Shown here: positions 1 to 10,200 of the stretch, one piece after another
Layout of the letters: each line of letters begins with the position of its first letter
Numbering within the stretch: the first letter of the stretch is position 1
NCBI GenBank assembly: GCA_902459845.2
Contig: CABPSV020000144.1
Span: 1-26,382 of the forward strand
Direction: 5' to 3'
Length of the DNA stretch: 26,382 bases
Source: Hepatocystis sp. ex Piliocolobus tephrosceles
Lineage: Eukaryota > Apicomplexa > Aconoidasida > Haemosporida > Plasmodiidae
Position numbers and translations under genes: made by a program
Notes under the pieces: generated by a model
The model's database searches: none
Told to the model about the DNA's origin: nothing
Seen by the model: the letters and a program-made list of their open reading frames with translations, nothing else

Positions 1-75
1 AAAAGGTAAGAGATGATGACACTCACATTTACAATAAAAATAGAAGAAAGTTTTTTTATGAAGATTCTAATGATA
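1..75 (+). repeat. 75-bp segment repeated exactly at 576-650
   Basis: Bases 1-75 are identical to 576-650, where the sequence codes for VRDDDTHIYNKNRRKFFYED in the gene's frame. In this first copy the same peptide lies one frame away from the downstream Glu/Arg repeats, and the gene's frame hits TGA at 71-73. Identity is perfect up to base 75 and then stops abruptly. This could be a partial duplication. A mis-assembled contig end is likelier, because the length is close to a short sequencing read and the copy begins at the first base of the window. Confidence 0.85.
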
Positions 76-1507
76 CAAGGCCTATGGTAATAAAGAAGGG
101 GAAAGACAAAGGAACAGAGAAAGGGAAAAAGAAAGGGAAAAAGAAAGGGAAAAAGAAAGGAATAGAGAAAGGGAGAAAGAAAGGGAAAAAGAAAAGGGTA
201 AAATATGGGAAAGAGCAAGGGAAAGAGAAATAGAAGTACAAAAGGAAAGAGAAAGGTACAGAGAACTGGTAAGAGATAAGACAAGAGAAAAGGAAAGGGA
301 AAAGGAAAGGGAAAAGGAAAGGGAAAAGGAAAGGGAAAAGGAAAGGGAAAGGGAAAAGGAAAAGGAAAAGGAAAAGGAAAGGGAAAAGGAAAGAGAAAGG
401 GAAAGGGAAAGGGAAAAGGAAAAGGAAAGGGAAAGGGAAAGGGAAAGGGAAAGGGAAAAGGAAAGGGAAAAGGAAAGAGAAAGGGAAAGGGAAAGAGAAA
501 GGGAAAAGGAAAGAGGAAGAATAAGAGAAAAAGAAAGAGAAAAAGAAAGAGAAAAAGAAAGAGAAAAAGAAAGAGAAAAGGTAAGAGATGATGACACTCA
601 CATTTACAATAAAAATAGAAGAAAGTTTTTTTATGAAGATTCTAATGATAATAAAATGAAAGTATCTGAAATTAATTATAAAGAAAGCAATAGTACATAT
701 AATAAAAACCAAATAAATGGCCATAAATATAATATTGATAATAATCTTAATAATAATAAAAAAGGTATGGATATAACTTTAGTAAAAGATTGGCACTTAT
801 CACATAAAATGGATTATCAAAAAAACAACACAAAAAATGTATCTGGTTATATTAGCATTACTGATAACAGTAACAGTAATAGTCATTTGTATAAACGTAG
901 ACGAAGTACATATAATTACAATTCAGGAGATAACGAAAATGACCATAAACGACATAAAAGTCCACATTCATCTAATAACCATGATGAATATAAACATAAT
1001 CATAATTATACAAACGATTTAAATAAATCAAAAAACTATAAATATGGAACAAGGAGTGGCTCCTATCATCATAAGGAACTTAGAAACGGAATTTATGAGG
1101 ATAGACGAAATTCATATCATAAAGAAGACACTAGTAAAAGTAAGTCTAGTTATAAACAAGGTTATAAATATAATGATAGCAGCTATTACAGAAAAATAAA
1201 TAACGATAATATAGATTTATTAAAAAGTAATGAGTATAATTCTAATAAATTAAACATACCTCCCCCGCCGAATTATGGGTATAAAGGTAACAGCAGAAAT
1301 AGTAGAGACAGAAACGTAGACGACACTAAAAAACGTGTTCATCTAAGAACCAATAACACTCACATAAGAGATCCTAATTACAAAAAAGATAAACCAATTT
1401 TAAAGCCGAATCAAAATCCTATGTTGATGGTTCCTAATAGCGAACCTTATAATTGGTACCATGCTTCAAATAACACTACACATAATAAACCTCCTAATCA
1501 TATATAA
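74..1507 (+). CDS. Arg/Glu/Lys-rich protein, C-terminal part, function unknown
   Basis: The frame is open from the codon after a TGA at 71-73 to TAA at 1505-1507, giving 477 residues with no convincing start, so this is the 3' part of a longer gene. The first ~170 residues are charged repeats of Glu-Arg-Glu-Lys type, interrupted by a less repetitive piece (KIWERAREREIEVQKERERY, around 200-260) that looks like genuine helical protein. The rest is hydrophilic, rich in Asn, Lys, Ser, Tyr and His, with short basic Ser/Arg patches (YKRRRSTYN, HKRHKSPHSS), a PPPP run and a tail containing NQNPMLMVPNSEPYNWYHAS. I do not recognise the family. The basic, RS-like composition would suit a nuclear RNA-associated protein, but that is inference from composition only. 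The opposite-strand open frame over 56-724 is a shadow of the purine repeat. The frame of the first 75 bases disagrees with the rest (see the duplicated segment). The gene is convergent with the SNARE gene. Confidence 0.75.
   Translation, partial: YKAYGNKEGERQRNREREKEREKEREKERNREREKEREKEKGKIWERAREREIEVQKERERYRELVRDKTREKEREKEREKEREKEREKEREREKEKEKEKEREKEREREREREKEKEREREREREREKEREKEREREREREREKERGRIREKEREKEREKEREKEREKVRDDDTHIYNKNRRKFFYEDSNDNKMKVSEINYKESNSTYNKNQINGHKYNIDNNLNNNKKGMDITLVKDWHLSHKMDYQKNNTKNVSGYISITDNSNSNSHLYKRRRSTYNYNSGDNENDHKRHKSPHSSNNHDEYKHNHNYTNDLNKSKNYKYGTRSGSYHHKELRNGIYEDRRNSYHKEDTSKSKSSYKQGYKYNDSSYYRKINNDNIDLLKSNEYNSNKLNIPPPPNYGYKGNSRNSRDRNVDDTKKRVHLRTNNTHIRDPNYKKDKPILKPNQNPMLMVPNSEPYNWYHASNNTTHNKPPNHI
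283..581 (+). repeat. Nearly uninterrupted homopurine tract (Glu/Arg/Lys codon repeat)
   Basis: All 299 bases on the + strand are A or G apart from a single T at 522. The tract is built from GAAAGG and GAAAAG hexamers, often in 12-bp units, that encode alternating Glu with Arg or Lys. Long homopurine-homopyrimidine stretches with mirror symmetry can form triplex structures and are prone to slippage in replication and in assembly. The exact copy number in the window should therefore be treated with caution. Confidence 0.9.
576..650 (+). repeat. Second, in-frame copy of the 75-bp segment
   Basis: This copy is identical to bases 1-75 and lies in frame within the Arg/Glu/Lys-rich gene, directly after the purine repeat tract. 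It is the better candidate for the authentic locus because the reading frame continues through both of its borders. Confidence 0.85.
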
Positions 1508-1556
1508 ACTAATGAGAATATTTAATTTAAACATATATTTCTACTTTAGAGCTTAA

Positions 1557-1588
<32 letters not shown>

Positions 1589-2470
1589 AGTTCATATATT
1601 TATAATAAAGACCATAGTAAAAAAAAAAAAAAAAAATTATAATGTCTATGGTTCTAATGTTAAAACAAGTGAAACATTAAAATCAGAGGTATCAACGGTT
1701 GAATAGAAAGTACAAAAACAAATAAGACAGTAAAAAATATAACAATATAATAATTATAATAATAGATATTATTAAAATTATATTTTTAAAAAATTGTATA
1801 CGTGTATTTAACTGTGTACCTATTTGTTTGTACATATTTGTTTGTACCATTTATTTGTACCATCTATTTGTTTGTATCTATTTATTTGTTCGTATTATAT
1901 ATCATTTAAATTATAATGACATAATACATTTTCCAATTCTAGTTTATTGTTATCATATTTAAATATGTAAAAAATAACGATAACAATAATTTGTTAAAAT
2001 ATTTTTTGAATGAATTAAACTATTTTGAAAAATTATGTTTCTTTATTTTGTTATGGTATATGTATACATTTTTTTAATTTATTACTTTTTAATTATTAAT
2101 AAAATTTATTACCATAAAATATAACTTAAAATTTATAACTTACAGTTTTTCACTTTTTTTTTGTTATCAATTGTAAAAGCATATATTGTTTAATAATTTG
2201 TGTTCCACAAAAAAAAAAAAAAAAAACATAAATATATATATATATATATATATATGTATATTTATGTATATACATACATACGTTAAAAGAGTAATTTTAA
2301 CAAATCATATAAAAAAAAACAGACAGAAAAACAAATATATATAAACACACATACATGCTTTGGACACATGTTAACACAATTCAATGTAACGAATGTAACG
2401 GTTGATAAAAGTCTTTTTTTTTCTTTTTTAACTTTCTCACATTTTCTTCATTTAAATAAAAAAAAAAAAA
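1508..2470. other. Convergent intergenic region (3' ends of both flanking genes)
   Basis: This is 963 bases between two converging genes. It holds runs of A at 1560-1587, 1620-1636 and 2210-2225, a TA microsatellite near 2232-2254, and an imperfect TTTGT-rich repeat at about 1816-1894. I see no open frame, splice-flanked exon or RNA gene that I can support. It presumably carries the 3' untranslated sequences and polyadenylation sites of the two neighbours. Confidence 0.6.
1816..1894 (+). repeat. Imperfect tandem repeat of TATTTGTTTGTAC type
   Basis: Five or so degenerate copies of a 13-16 base element (TATTTGTTTGTAC and variants) follow one another in the convergent intergenic region. No coding potential is visible. 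Confidence 0.55.
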
Positions 2471-2552
2471 TTATGAAACTATAAGCACAAAAACTAAAAA
2501 AAAAGAAATAGCTGATAGATAAAGTATCAATGATAAAACCTTCGAATCTGCC

Positions 2553-2586
<34 letters not shown>

Positions 2587-2983
2587 AATATGAAGTGTGC
2601 ACATATATGTCATATTTTTTAAATAATCAATTTTTATTTTTTATTTTTCTAACTTTTTGTTTTTAAAAAATCTGAAATCCTTTCTGTTACAAAATTCATT
2701 TTTTCATCTGTCACAAAAAAAATAAAATAAAAAATAAAAACATATAAGTTCGTGTGATATACATAACATATGAAAATATTTATGTATCACAAAATAATAT
2801 TAAAAACAATCGCTCTTGCTCCTAACTTGAATAATCCATTTCAGTTTCTAGTTCTTCGAGTAACCTGTAATGGTGTAAAAAAAAAAAAAAAGAAAATAAA
2901 AAAATTATGCGTAAAAAATAAAAATAAAGGAATAAATCTCCTGAAAAAATATGAATGGATTATAAGTTATATATTTTTTTGTT

Positions 2984-3014
<31 letters not shown>

Positions 3015-4172
3015 ATATGTACTTACCTTTGTTGGTCTTTTAATTCTGCATTTATTGTAATGGCGGCGTTATGTAACCTCTCTGCCGATTCTGCTAATTC
3101 CTCCAAATCGTTGTCTTGTTCTTTTAGTGTAACCTAAAAAATGCAAATAATTGTAAATACATTTGTGTACATGTAAATATATATTTATATTAAAACTAAA
3201 AAAACATTTCACAATTCGTGCGCATATATATATATATATATATTTTTATTTCTTATTATATATTACTTTGCCATAACTGCTAATCGTACTGGTATCACAA
3301 TTTAAAACCTACGTACAAGCAAAAATCAAAAAAAAAACGATTGATCGATCCAGACAGACGAATGTTACTAAAAAAAAACAACCGATCCATTTACCCAACA
3401 AGCAGCTGAATTAATTGTGTACATACACACATGTATCCGTAAATACACTTTTTTTTATTTTTTTAAACTATTTATGGCTGTTTGATATGTTTTTCTTACT
3501 GTGGTAGTATTGCGTTTTAAGTTTCTATCTATATTATTTAAAGTGTTACGAATATTTTTTAAATCATTTGTTCTGTTTTCTATCTCTTCAGAACTAATAT
3601 TAAATTTACTTTTATTATTTTTAACAACATTAACTGAATTTTCTAAATCATTTAGATCTTTATTCAAGTATTTTATTTCCTCCTTTATTAAAAAACATTT
3701 TTCTTTTGCCAAGCTGTAATAACAATAACATGTATACGTTTTGGTGTGTTATTAAGTATGTATATATATATTTATATATGTGGTAAAAACTAAGATATAT
3801 TATATAAAATCTGCATCATTAATAAAGAAAATATATATATATATATATCACTGTAATATATTTAAAAAATAAATACATCGATTTTAAACAAATGAAAATG
3901 TTTTACATGGAATGTTTATCAGATATACTAATCCAATTATTATATAGACCTTGCAGTTTATTTAACGATATGCTAACTTCCCTAAAAAGATATCATCAGT
4001 TATGTTTACATCAAATATAGTATTGTATATATATATATATATATATATAAATGCATGTACCTATATATACACACAGACATGCATGTACATATATACATAT
4101 ATTTATATGCATGCTCATGTCTGTTTCATACCGCTTCGCTTCATAAAACGGATCTTCTTTTTCAACATTCAT
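2471..4172 (-). CDS. Qc-SNARE, syntaxin-6/Tlg1 type, eight exons, tail-anchored
   Basis: Exons on the minus strand: 4172-4132, 3981-3907, 3713-3500, 3308-3267, 3133-3027, 2864-2827, 2707-2654, 2547-2471. They sum to 648 nt, encoding 215 residues plus TAA, and all seven introns (106-193 bp) are GT-AG. The start MNVEKEDPFYEAK resembles the MSMEDPFF start of human syntaxin 6. The N-terminal three-helix region (about 6-105) contains QGLYNNW and LNDLENSVNVV...KFN, matching the family's QGLFQRW and LEDLDETINIV...KFN. The SNARE motif spans about 125-188, with the predicted zero-layer Gln at Q158 in AELKDQQRLL. A hydrophobic anchor (193-215, KVLSLILYLSAISFFLVFVL) ends the protein. Family members act in fusion at the trans-Golgi and endosomes. 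The 42-nt exon 4 is the least certain, being supported only by its splice sites and phase. The last two introns have unusual GTTAG donors. The + strand open frame over 2770-3060 is antisense shadow. Confidence 0.92.
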
Positions 4173-4182
4173 TTTTATTGTC

Positions 4183-4214
<32 letters not shown>

Positions 4215-4861
4215 TTAACGAATTATTAAACTATGATCATATCTTATTTATAAAAAAAAAAAAAAAAAAAAAAACTGAAGTATAACACATGAATATAGAT
4301 ATATAACACATAAAAAAATTTATTTTGTATTATAGTTTTAAAAATAAAACTTGCATCTGATTCTTATGCTGAATTAGAAAAAAAGAAACTAAAATCGTAT
4401 TAATTGCGTTAGAAAAAAAAAAAAAACGAATGAATCAACTAAATATAAAACATAAAAATGTGTAAGTAAATGAATAAATTAATGTAATATTTTATTTGTT
4501 TAATTACGTAAAATCATCATAACATCACATTTTTTCTTTCATTTAACTATCACATAACGGAGCACACAAAAAAAAAAAAAAAAAAATGCGTTTTTTATTA
4601 TAAACTTTAAATTGGTTAATTTTTAGTTGAGCCTATTAATACATACGTATATATATATATATATAAATGTATATACGTATGTTTATACATGTTTGTATAT
4701 GTTTTTATGACTAATTGAAAACATAGCTTTATCTACTTCTTATTATTAAGAATTTATAACAATGGTGTAATCATTTGTTTCTTCATATTTCCAACAAAAT
4801 GATTAACCTAATAGTTAGTCAAATGCCTTGATTTTTCTTTGTTTTCTTTGCTTTTTTGTTT

Positions 4862-4862
<1 letters not shown>

Positions 4863-4912
<50 letters not shown>

Positions 4913-4938
4913 TGGCTTTTTTTTTTTTTTTTTTTTTT
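4863..4938 (+). repeat. Poly-T pair: 48 T, then 22 T, split by AGTGGC
   Basis: Bases 4863-4910 are 48 consecutive T. After the hexamer AGTGGC there follow another 22 T (4917-4938). It is the longest homopolymer in the window and sits about 700 bp upstream of the SNARE start. Such poly(dA:dT) tracts exclude nucleosomes, and their length is unreliable in assemblies. Confidence 0.9.
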
Positions 4939-5285
4939 AAATATTAATTAATTATGATATGCTATACTTCACAAACCAAAAAAAATAGTACTATTACTAT
5001 CAGTACTACAAAAAAATATTATATAATATACATATATGTATGTGCTCTTAAAAATATTGTCACTTCGGGTGAAAATAAATTAGAAGTAATTTTATGACCT
5101 GGTAAAGTCAAAATAATAGTACATAAATTTTTTTTTTTTTCTAAAATGGCTACTATAATTTTGCAAGTAAAACTAATATAATTTCATTTGCTATATGCTT
5201 TCAAAATTGTTTCATAAAAAAGAGTCAATTTAAATTAAACAAAAATACATGATTTTTTGTAAATATGTATATTTTTAATACATTT

Positions 5286-5325
<40 letters not shown>

Positions 5326-6394
5326 TATATATATATACATATATATATATGTATATATTTATACATTTATATTTGTATTTTAATTTTAGTACAATTTCGT
5401 ATTTTGTTATAGGCACCAAATTTTACTCGATTTAAAATGGGAGTTGAAATAGCGATATATGTAAAAAAAAAAAAAAAAAAATGTGCTCATCACAATATTA
5501 TTTTTTGGATATAATACAAATTAAATAAATCAATGTACAAGATTCATCAGTTTCAAAAAAATTCCCAAACGCTTAAATCTTTTTGTAAATATTATTCAAC
5601 TTTATATATTGTTATATGCACACGGATAATCATTAGATAAAAAAAAAAAAAACTGTTTAAAAAAAAAAAAAAAAAAATAACATGTAAATGTAAATAACTT
5701 GAAAGGGAAAAAAAAAAAAGAAAAAGGTAAAACTTAAAACTGTTATTTTACATTTTTTAACAATATATATATATATATATATACAAACTTATGAGCTTAA
5801 AATTTGAAAATTTATGATCCATTTTTTTTTTTTTTTTTTCTAATTATGATTTTTTTTTTTTTTTTTTTTTTTTCATAAGTTTCATGAGCTTACTGAAGCG
5901 TGATAAAAATACGTAAAATTCACAAAATATTTTTACAAAATATTTTTATTTTATACTTTAAACAAAATTTCTTGTTAAATATTGTAACATAAAATTAAAA
6001 AATATTTAAACATTTAATTAACATTTTATTTATTTTATTTTTTTAAATTACACTATTGTATTTTGTTTTTTATTTTTTCTCTTTTTTTTTGTTTTCTTTT
6101 TTTTATGTTTGTTAGTATGCAAAAAATAAACTGATAACAAAGAATAAAGAGAAAAGACATTTTATTGAACACTCTTTAAAATTGACAACAGTTGTTTCAG
6201 ATTTAACATTCGACGGGTGTTATATATACATATATAATATACACATGTTTGCTTAAAAGAAAAAAAAAAAAAAAATAGATTTTTTGTTCTTTTCAGTAAT
6301 TAATACTTATGTTGGGACAAACACGAGCTTGTGTTGTGACATTTCGTTATAAATAAAAATAAATAACAAATTAATGCATAAACTATATATACAT

Positions 6395-6447
<53 letters not shown>

Positions 6448-6716
6448 TTGTATTTGCAAATAAACACGGTGTGACTACTTTTTTTATGTCTTAACATTTT
6501 TATAATTTAATTTTTAATTTTGTTATTGCTTCAGTTTTCTACTTTTTAGTTTTACTGTATTCTCTGCTATAATAATTGAAACTTTTTTTTTATTTTTAGT
6601 TGTCATTTTTGTTTTTACAATTTTACAAAAAAAAAAAAAAAAAAAATCAAGCGTTTGATATTTTTTCTAGTTAAAGATAACAAGTTACTTCGTTTTACCT
6701 TATTTTTTAAACATTA

Positions 6717-6790
6717 TTTATATATTTATTTATATATTTATTTATATATTCATTTATATATTTACTTATTTATTTATATATTCATTTATT
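6717..6790 (+). repeat. Imperfect 12-bp tandem repeat TATATATTTATT
   Basis: About six copies of a 12-base unit of TATATATTTATT type, with C substitutions in the later copies (TTCATT, TTACTT), lie in the divergent intergenic region about 500 bp before the MON2 start. No coding sense is visible. Confidence 0.7.
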
Positions 6791-6979
6791 ATTATTATTT
6801 TTTTTTTTTTTTTTGTTTCATGGGTGAGGCTTAAAACATATGATAACATAACATGCAATGTACACAATTAAATGAATTAATTATTCATTGGAGTCGTGCA
6901 CAGTTTGCAGATAAATAGTGTATATGTGTGTATTTGTATATGTTTGTAAGTGTTTATATGTGTTTATGTGTATTTATAA

Positions 6980-6985
<6 letters not shown>

Positions 6986-7021
<36 letters not shown>

Positions 7022-7057
7022 AGAGAGAGAGAGAGGGAGAGAGAGAGCGAGAGAGGG
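6986..7057 (+). repeat. Compound (TA)n-(GA)n microsatellite upstream of MON2
   Basis: A run of about 16 TA dinucleotides passes directly into a GA-rich stretch with scattered GGG and one CGA, ending in GAGAGAGGGGGC. It lies about 230 bp upstream of the MON2 start codon, probably in the promoter or 5' untranslated region. GA runs of this kind are rare among the A/T repeats of this window. Confidence 0.8.
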
Positions 7058-7284
7058 GGCAAATAAACAGTTGCTGACGAAAATAAAATCGCAATAACCT
7101 TAGGTTTGACAAAAAAAAAAAAAGATAACAGAAAAAAAAAAAAAAAAAAAAAATAGTCTATCCTCCCCTCCCCATAAAAAATAACTACTTTCCAATAAGA
7201 ATAAAATACGTTTTAACACGAATAAGTTAAGACTCCACACAAATAAGACACGTTTCAAAACATGCAGATACAGAACTAACAGCT

Positions 7285-10200
7285 ATGGATTCATTACCAT
7301 TGTTAGAAGATTTAGAAAATGACTTAAAGTTATTAATAAATGAAACAAAAAAGAAAAACATTTGCATAAAGGAGAAAACAGAAATAATCATTATAAACTT
7401 TAAAAATTATAATAGTATAATAATAACAAACAAAAATAATTTGTTACATAATTTTCATTTACCTATAGATGAACTTTTTGAAATTATAAATACATGTATC
7501 AATATTAGTAGTCATAAAGTTACTTGCATTTGTTTAATAATTATTCAACGAATTTTATTGTATGTATTATATTTAATAGACAATAAAAAACTAATATTCA
7601 GTTTTAATGAAATAAATATAGAAAAACAAATTGAAAAAATCGTAAATAAGTTATTTGATATAACTTTTATAGAGGATCGTAAAATATTAATTAAAATTTT
7701 ACAAACAATATTATTAGCATTTTCACCACAATATATAGAACATTATAATAAAGATATAATTAATACATTAATAAAAATATTATATTCTATTTATTATTCA
7801 TCCTTATATAACAATAATCATATTTTGCATCAAACATGTTGTGCTGCCTTTAAACAGCTACTTAATTCATTGATTGATGTATGTAATAAAGAATGTGAAA
7901 TTAATTTTTATGAAAAAAATATTATTGCCTCAAATGATGCTTCTTTTGAACACAATGAGATAAAAAAAAAGAAAAAAAAAAAAATAGACGACAATGACAA
8001 CGGAAACGATTCCAACCACAATGACAAATATGAACATAAACGAGATAGTAAATCTACTGATAAAATATATATAGATAAAATCAGTTTTTATTTTGAAAAT
8101 TATAATTTATATTATAATGTAAACAGTCCAGTAGACCTAATTTATATAAATAAATATATTAATGAGAATAAAATGCAAAATAAAAATAAACTTTTGTCAT
8201 TAATTCATTATTTTTGTTATTGTTGTTTTGTGAATATTCGATCAGAATATTTCTCAGAACATATGTGTACTTACGCAAATATAACTCCAAATATCGAAAC
8301 TTCTCAAAACTTAAAAGATTCTACAAATCATATTAATAGTTGTGGCAATGGTAACACAGGCGGTAATAGCAACATGAATATGCAAACTCACGTGCAAACA
8401 AAAAGTAATAACAATTCAAATGGTACTATAGCAATAAAAAAAAATAGTAAGAAAGACGGTTATTTTGATCAATCAAAAAACAACAATGGGCATATAGACC
8501 CAAATGTAAACACACCTACAAACACAACTACAAACACAACTACAAACACAACTACAAACGTAACTACAAACATAACTACAAACATAAGTCTGGATAAACA
8601 GAAACTTCCTATTTCAAATACTTCTACCCTTATAGATGAAAAAACAGAAAACAACAATTTTTTAAATAAGGTCAAGGATAATAACATTGCTCATTGCTCA
8701 TCAGTGGATGATATATCAAACCATCGAAATTGCCAACAAAATAGCCAACAAAATAACCAACAAAATAACCAACAAAATAACCAACAAAATAACCAACAAA
8801 ATAACCAACAAAATAACCAACAAAATAACCAACAAAATAAGCAACAAAATAAGCAACAAAATTTGAATACAAACATATTAACAAGTGCAAATAATAGCAA
8901 TATGTGTATAGAAGAGGATAATTCAAATAATGAAAAAACTAAAACATATACAAACATTAATTATAATAATGACACATATGGTGTTAAAAATTTTTTTAAA
9001 ATGTTAAAAAAAAAAAATGACTTTACTACTACTAGTGCTACTAGCGCTACTCCTAATGAGGCTACTACTTATAGCACCACACCAAATGACATATACCATA
9101 ACAAAAAATATCAAATCGATTGTAATAAAAAGAATACAGATATATTATCAAATTATAATAAAAATAATTTAATTTTACCACTTTCGTTTTGTTTAGATTT
9201 ATTATATATATTTTTAAATAATTATCAATGGTTTTTACACAATTCTGTTTTTTTCAAGTTATTAAAATTTCAAATTGTTTATATTATTTTGACATTATTA
9301 AAATTTAATATAGATGTAGATATATTTTTTAAATGCTTAAAAATTTTGTTAATTATATGTCATAAATATTTTCAGTATTTTTTAGGTGAAATTAATTATT
9401 TCTTATTAATATTAATTCAATACTTATCTTTAAAAAAACCATTTTCAAAGATGTATATTATTTTTAATTTTTTTTTTTATCTTTTTGATAATGCATCATG
9501 CGTTTATCATTTATATAAATATTTTTATTATGATTGTAATTATAATAAACTTATTTCATCATTTGATAAAGAACAACCGTTAGAAGGAGAAGGAGGCGGT
9601 ACCGATACAAATAGCTTATGTACAGCGGCACAAAAAAAAAGCGACGACAAAGGAGAAAGTGATAAGAAAGGGGAAAGTGATAAGAAAGGGGAAAGTGGTA
9701 AGAATGGGGAAAGTGATAAGAAAGGGGAAAGTGGTAAGAATGGGGAAAGTGATAAGAATGGGGAAAGTGATAAGAATGGGGAAAGTGATAAGAATGGAGA
9801 GAGTGATAAAAAAAGTGATAAAAAAAGTGATGAAAAAAATGATGAAAAATGTGATAAAAGAAAACATAAAAAAAAACATAAAAATATATCAGATAATGTA
9901 TTGAACAAAACGCAGGAAAAGAAAAAAAATATCAATACAAATAAACAGAAATTGTTAAAAACGGAAGAAACTAATAAAAACATAAATAAAGATTCCGTTA
10001 TTGAAAAATATGATCAAAATACAAAAAACGACCACATAAACGACCATATAAATAAAGAACCCACATTCGGTGACGAAAAAGAATTTAACAATTTTAAAAA
10101 AAATTTAAGTGAAGAAGAAAAAACGAAATCCAATTTAAAACAAAATAATAAAAACGTACCTAATGAGGAAAAAACAAATTGTACTAACAAAAACGGTGCA

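Larger units (their letters stand above)
4173..7284. other. 3.1 kb divergent intergenic region between SNARE and MON2 genes
   Basis: This is the shared upstream region of two genes transcribed away from each other, so it should contain both promoters and 5' untranslated regions. I cannot place any promoter element from sequence alone. It is dominated by A/T homopolymers (for example 4863-4910, 4917-4938, 5821-5839, 5851-5872, 6626-6646), TA microsatellites (4186-4203, 4650-4664, 5294-5315, 5764-5782, 6399-6443, 6986-7017) and an imperfect 12-bp repeat at 6717-6790. The small open frames in it are microsatellite translations. No conserved protein segment, tRNA or other RNA gene was seen on either strand. 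Confidence 0.65.

Noticed and set aside
581..590. AG|GTAAGA at 579-586, a strong splice-donor look-alike in the first gene
   Set aside because: The reading frame continues through it into several hundred codons of complex coding sequence, so no intron is needed there.
56..724. Minus-strand open frame of Phe/Ser/Leu/Pro repeats opposite the homopurine tract
   Set aside because: It is the complement of the Glu/Arg/Lys coding repeat. The + strand frame continues beyond the repeat into complex sequence and the minus frame does not.
2770..3060. Plus-strand open frame of 96 codons
   Set aside because: It runs antisense across two exons and an intron of the SNARE gene and ends in TA-microsatellite translation.
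5440..5467. Possible small exon (ATGGGAGTTGAAATAGCGAT...) between an AG and a GT in the divergent intergenic region
   Set aside because: No continuing exon with sensible protein sequence could be found downstream on the same strand. It could be 5' untranslated sequence but cannot be supported as coding.
6310..6335. Small hairpin (AACAC-GAGCTT-GTGTT) as a structured RNA
   Set aside because: The stem is only five base pairs with no supporting context; chance is sufficient.
6300..6497. Minus-strand open frame of 65 codons rich in Tyr and Ile
   Set aside because: Most of it is a translated TA microsatellite; no conserved segment.
8672..8957. Antisense open frames over the Asn-Gln repeat (Val-Gly-Tyr-Phe and Cys-Trp-Leu-Phe repeats)
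   Set aside because: They are shadows of the in-frame MON2 repeat on the + strand.
9540..9983. Antisense Leu/Ser/Pro-rich open frames of 147 and 87 codons
   Set aside because: They are complements of the Gly-Glu-Ser-Asp-Lys repeat of MON2.
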